Shown piece after piece: positions 62,223-64,000 of a DNA stretch of 64,000 nucleotides. The stretch comes from Roseobacter ponti (GTDB lineage: Bacteria; Pseudomonadota; Alphaproteobacteria; Rhodobacterales; Rhodobacteraceae): contig NZ_CP048788.1 in NCBI RefSeq assembly GCF_012932215.1, positions 3,286,001 through 3,350,000 of the forward strand, written 5' to 3'. A model generated the notes under the pieces. That model saw nothing but the letters and a program-made list of their open reading frames with translations, did not search any database and was not told the DNA's origin. Every line of letters begins with the position of its first letter. Positions within the stretch are counted from its first letter, which is position 1. Position numbers and translations under genes: made by a program.

Positions 62223-64000
62223 ATATCTACCGCTGATCCTGAGCGCATGGCTGCTGATGCCGGCCCCGCTGACAGCACAAACGTCCGAACCCGAAACCCT
62301 CACTGAGGTCGCGAGGCCCGCAGTTGAGGAAAGCTCCTTCTGGCAGGCCGAAGTCAGCAGCGGCAATCTGCCCCCGGTTTCCGAGCGGCTGCCGCTTGAT
62401 CCGCTGGTGATTGATCTGGAAGCAAAAGGACGCACCTTTGGCAAGCAGGGCGGCACCCTGCGCACGCTCGTTTCGCGCTCCAAAGACGTGCGCCAGATGG
62501 TGGTTTACGGGTATTCCCGGCTTGTCGGATACGATCAGAACTATGAGCTTTATCCCGACCTGCTGCGCGATGTGGAGGTAGAAGAGGATCGCAGATTTAC
62601 CCTGCACCTCAGACGCGGACATCGCTGGTCGGACGGGCATCCGTTCACCTCGGCCGATTTTGAGTATTACTGGAAACACATCGCTCTGAATGAGGAGCTG
62701 AGCCCCGCAGGCCCGTCCCAGAGCCTTTATGTCGACGGCGTTCTGGCTGAGGTCAGCTTCCCTGATGAATATACAGTCGTTTATGAATGGCCGCGCGCCA
62801 ATGCGCAGTTTCTGCAGCTTCTGGCCCAGGCCAGCCCGCTTATTATCTACCGTCCCGCGCATTATCTCAAACAGTTCCATGCCGATTTCACCGATGCGAA
62901 AACGCTCAAACGGGCAATCAAGAAAGCGCGTGTGCGCGCCTGGGCCGCGCTCCATAACGACAAAGACAACATGTACAAGTTCGACAACCCGGACCTGCCA
63001 ACACTGCAGCCCTGGCTGAATGCTTCCGCGGCAAAATCGAGCCGGCATCTCTTTGTACGCAACCCATATTATCACCGCATCGACAGCCGCGGCGTGCAGC
63101 TTCCCTATATCGACGTGGTCGAGATGACGGTTGTGGGCGGCGGACTGATTGCCGCCAAAGCCAATGCGGGCGAGGTCGATCTGCAGGCCCGCGGGCTGGA
63201 TTTTCCCGACATTTCGATCCTGAAAAAGGGCGAGGTGGACGGGGCGGGATACCGCACCCTGCTCTGGGCCAACGGGGCGGCAAATCAGATCGCGATCTAT
63301 CCCAATCTCAACTTTGCCGACCCGGTCTGGCGTGAGGTCATGCGCGATGTACGCTTCCGCCGTGCGCTCAGCATGGGGATCGACCGGCGCATGATCAATC
63401 GCGCGCTCTATTTCGGTCTGGCCAAAGAGGGCGGCATGACCGCACTTGCCAACAGCCCGCTTTTCGATCCGGCAAATCTCTTCCGCTGGTCGATCTATTA
63501 CCCTGCAAAATCAAACGCACTGCTCGATGAGATGGGACTGACCGAACGCACCCCCACGGGCATCCGCAAGCTGCCCGACGGGCGGCCTATGGAATTTGTG
63601 ATCGAGACTGCCGGAGAACGCCAGGAAGTCGAGAACGCACTGGCGATCGTCACGGACACCTGGCGCGAGATCGGCATCAAACTGATTATGCGCCCGCTCG
63701 ATCGCGACATCCTGCGCAACCGCGTTTATTCCGGCCTGTCGATGGCGGCGGTCTGGTACGGCTGGGACAATGGCCTGCCCCAGGTCTATACCCCGCCCGA
63801 ATACCTCGCACCCACCCATCAGGAGTTCTTTGCCTGGCCGAAATGGGGACAGTATTACCAGACCGGAGGCGAAGTGGGCGAGCCGCCCGACATGCCCGAG
63901 GCCGTGCGCCTGATGGAGCTGAGCGACGCCTGGGATCACAGTGCGGACCCCGAGCGACGCAGGCAGATCTGGCATGAAATGCTGGAAATCCACGCAGAAC
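62215..64000 (+). CDS. Extracellular solute-binding protein family 5 (YejA-like), truncated by window edge
   Basis: 595 codons are present and the end is beyond the window. A signal peptide (LPLILSAWLLMPAPLTAQ) starts the protein. Family 5 motifs include TLRTLVSRSKDVRQMVVYGYSRLVGY, RHWSDGHPFTSADFEYYWKH-like HRWSDGHPFTSADFEYYW, and VRFRRALSMGIDRRMINRALYFGLA. The length and the GTFGKxGGTLR opening resemble YejA-type receptors for peptides such as microcin C. The ATG at 62215 overlaps the ATPase stop. The ligand is inferred only. Confidence 0.9.
   Translation, partial: MFRYLPLILSAWLLMPAPLTAQTSEPETLTEVARPAVEESSFWQAEVSSGNLPPVSERLPLDPLVIDLEAKGRTFGKQGGTLRTLVSRSKDVRQMVVYGYSRLVGYDQNYELYPDLLRDVEVEEDRRFTLHLRRGHRWSDGHPFTSADFEYYWKHIALNEELSPAGPSQSLYVDGVLAEVSFPDEYTVVYEWPRANAQFLQLLAQASPLIIYRPAHYLKQFHADFTDAKTLKRAIKKARVRAWAALHNDKDNMYKFDNPDLPTLQPWLNASAAKSSRHLFVRNPYYHRIDSRGVQLPYIDVVEMTVVGGGLIAAKANAGEVDLQARGLDFPDISILKKGEVDGAGYRTLLWANGAANQIAIYPNLNFADPVWREVMRDVRFRRALSMGIDRRMINRALYFGLAKEGGMTALANSPLFDPANLFRWSIYYPAKSNALLDEMGLTERTPTGIRKLPDGRPMEFVIETAGERQEVENALAIVTDTWREIGIKLIMRPLDRDILRNRVYSGLSMAAVWYGWDNGLPQVYTPPEYLAPTHQEFFAWPKWGQYYQTGGEVGEPPDMPEAVRLMELSDAWDHSADPERRRQIWHEMLEIHAE

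Noticed and set aside
61305-62483. 392-codon minus-strand frame opposite the dual ATPase gene
   Set aside because: It is antisense to conserved Walker and signature motifs.

Overview
The window is a gene-dense, GC-rich bacterial chromosome segment. Its contents suggest an aerobic marine alphaproteobacterium of the Rhodobacterales (Roseobacter group): TRAP and ABC importers everywhere, a BCCT transporter, an acetate-uptake operon, IclR regulators, DUF1045 and many acyl-CoA enzymes. This placement is an inference from gene content; there is no rRNA gene to confirm it. I see no tRNA, CRISPR array, insertion sequence, integrase or prophage.

Region 1 (1-9,900) is housekeeping and transport: a truncated pteridine-reductase-like SDR; an overlapping group of S49 peptidase, a 56-residue membrane/cysteine micro-protein and a Ca2+/Na+ antiporter; an ABC-2 exporter pair; a CoxG-like protein; a DMT transporter; a small membrane protein with an HlyD-type partner; a quinone-oxidoreductase-like MDR; and a DUF1045 2H-phosphoesterase-like protein. 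Region 2 (9,900-19,200) is the most unusual part. It holds a 1,069-residue self-sufficient reductive dehalogenase of the BhbA type (cobalamin domain, two 4Fe-4S clusters and a fused FNR-like/2Fe-2S reductase) behind a GMC oxidoreductase. Divergent from these is a TRAP transporter operon with its own IclR regulator.

Region 3 (19,200-31,250) holds a methyltransferase, a tandem glycine riboswitch in front of a DadA-like amino-acid dehydrogenase, and a seven-gene minus-strand operon. That operon runs acetyl-CoA synthetase, adenylate kinase, the DUF4212/ActP symporter pair, a cNMP/CBS/DUF294 protein, a small membrane protein, and a membrane-bound PAS-like/DEDDh exonuclease. Acetate is taken up and activated to acetyl-CoA, and the AMP formed can be recycled by the co-encoded kinase. 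Region 4 (31,250-40,000) has an SLC13 carrier, an HpaI-type aldolase, a TetR regulator, a compact restriction-modification operon (C5-cytosine methyltransferase, Vsr repair nuclease, MvaI/BcnI-type endonuclease), and a BCCT transporter followed by a strong intrinsic terminator.

Region 5 (40,000-49,000) is sugar-acid metabolism: a mannitol-dehydrogenase-family reductase, a TauABC/SsuABC-like importer, gluconokinase, gluconate 5-dehydrogenase, L-idonate 5-dehydrogenase and 6-phosphogluconate dehydrogenase. A LacI-type operator lies in the divergent promoter. With ribulose-phosphate epimerase at 55.6 kb these genes make an L-idonate to pentose-phosphate route. Region 6 (49,000-64,000) has an Fe-alcohol dehydrogenase with a glutamine-synthetase-like ligase, an acyl-CoA ligase, a peroxiredoxin, an MmgE/PrpD protein, rpe, a coupled IclR/FadB-like/thioesterase operon, a methyltransferase, and the start of a peptide-type ABC importer cut by the right edge.
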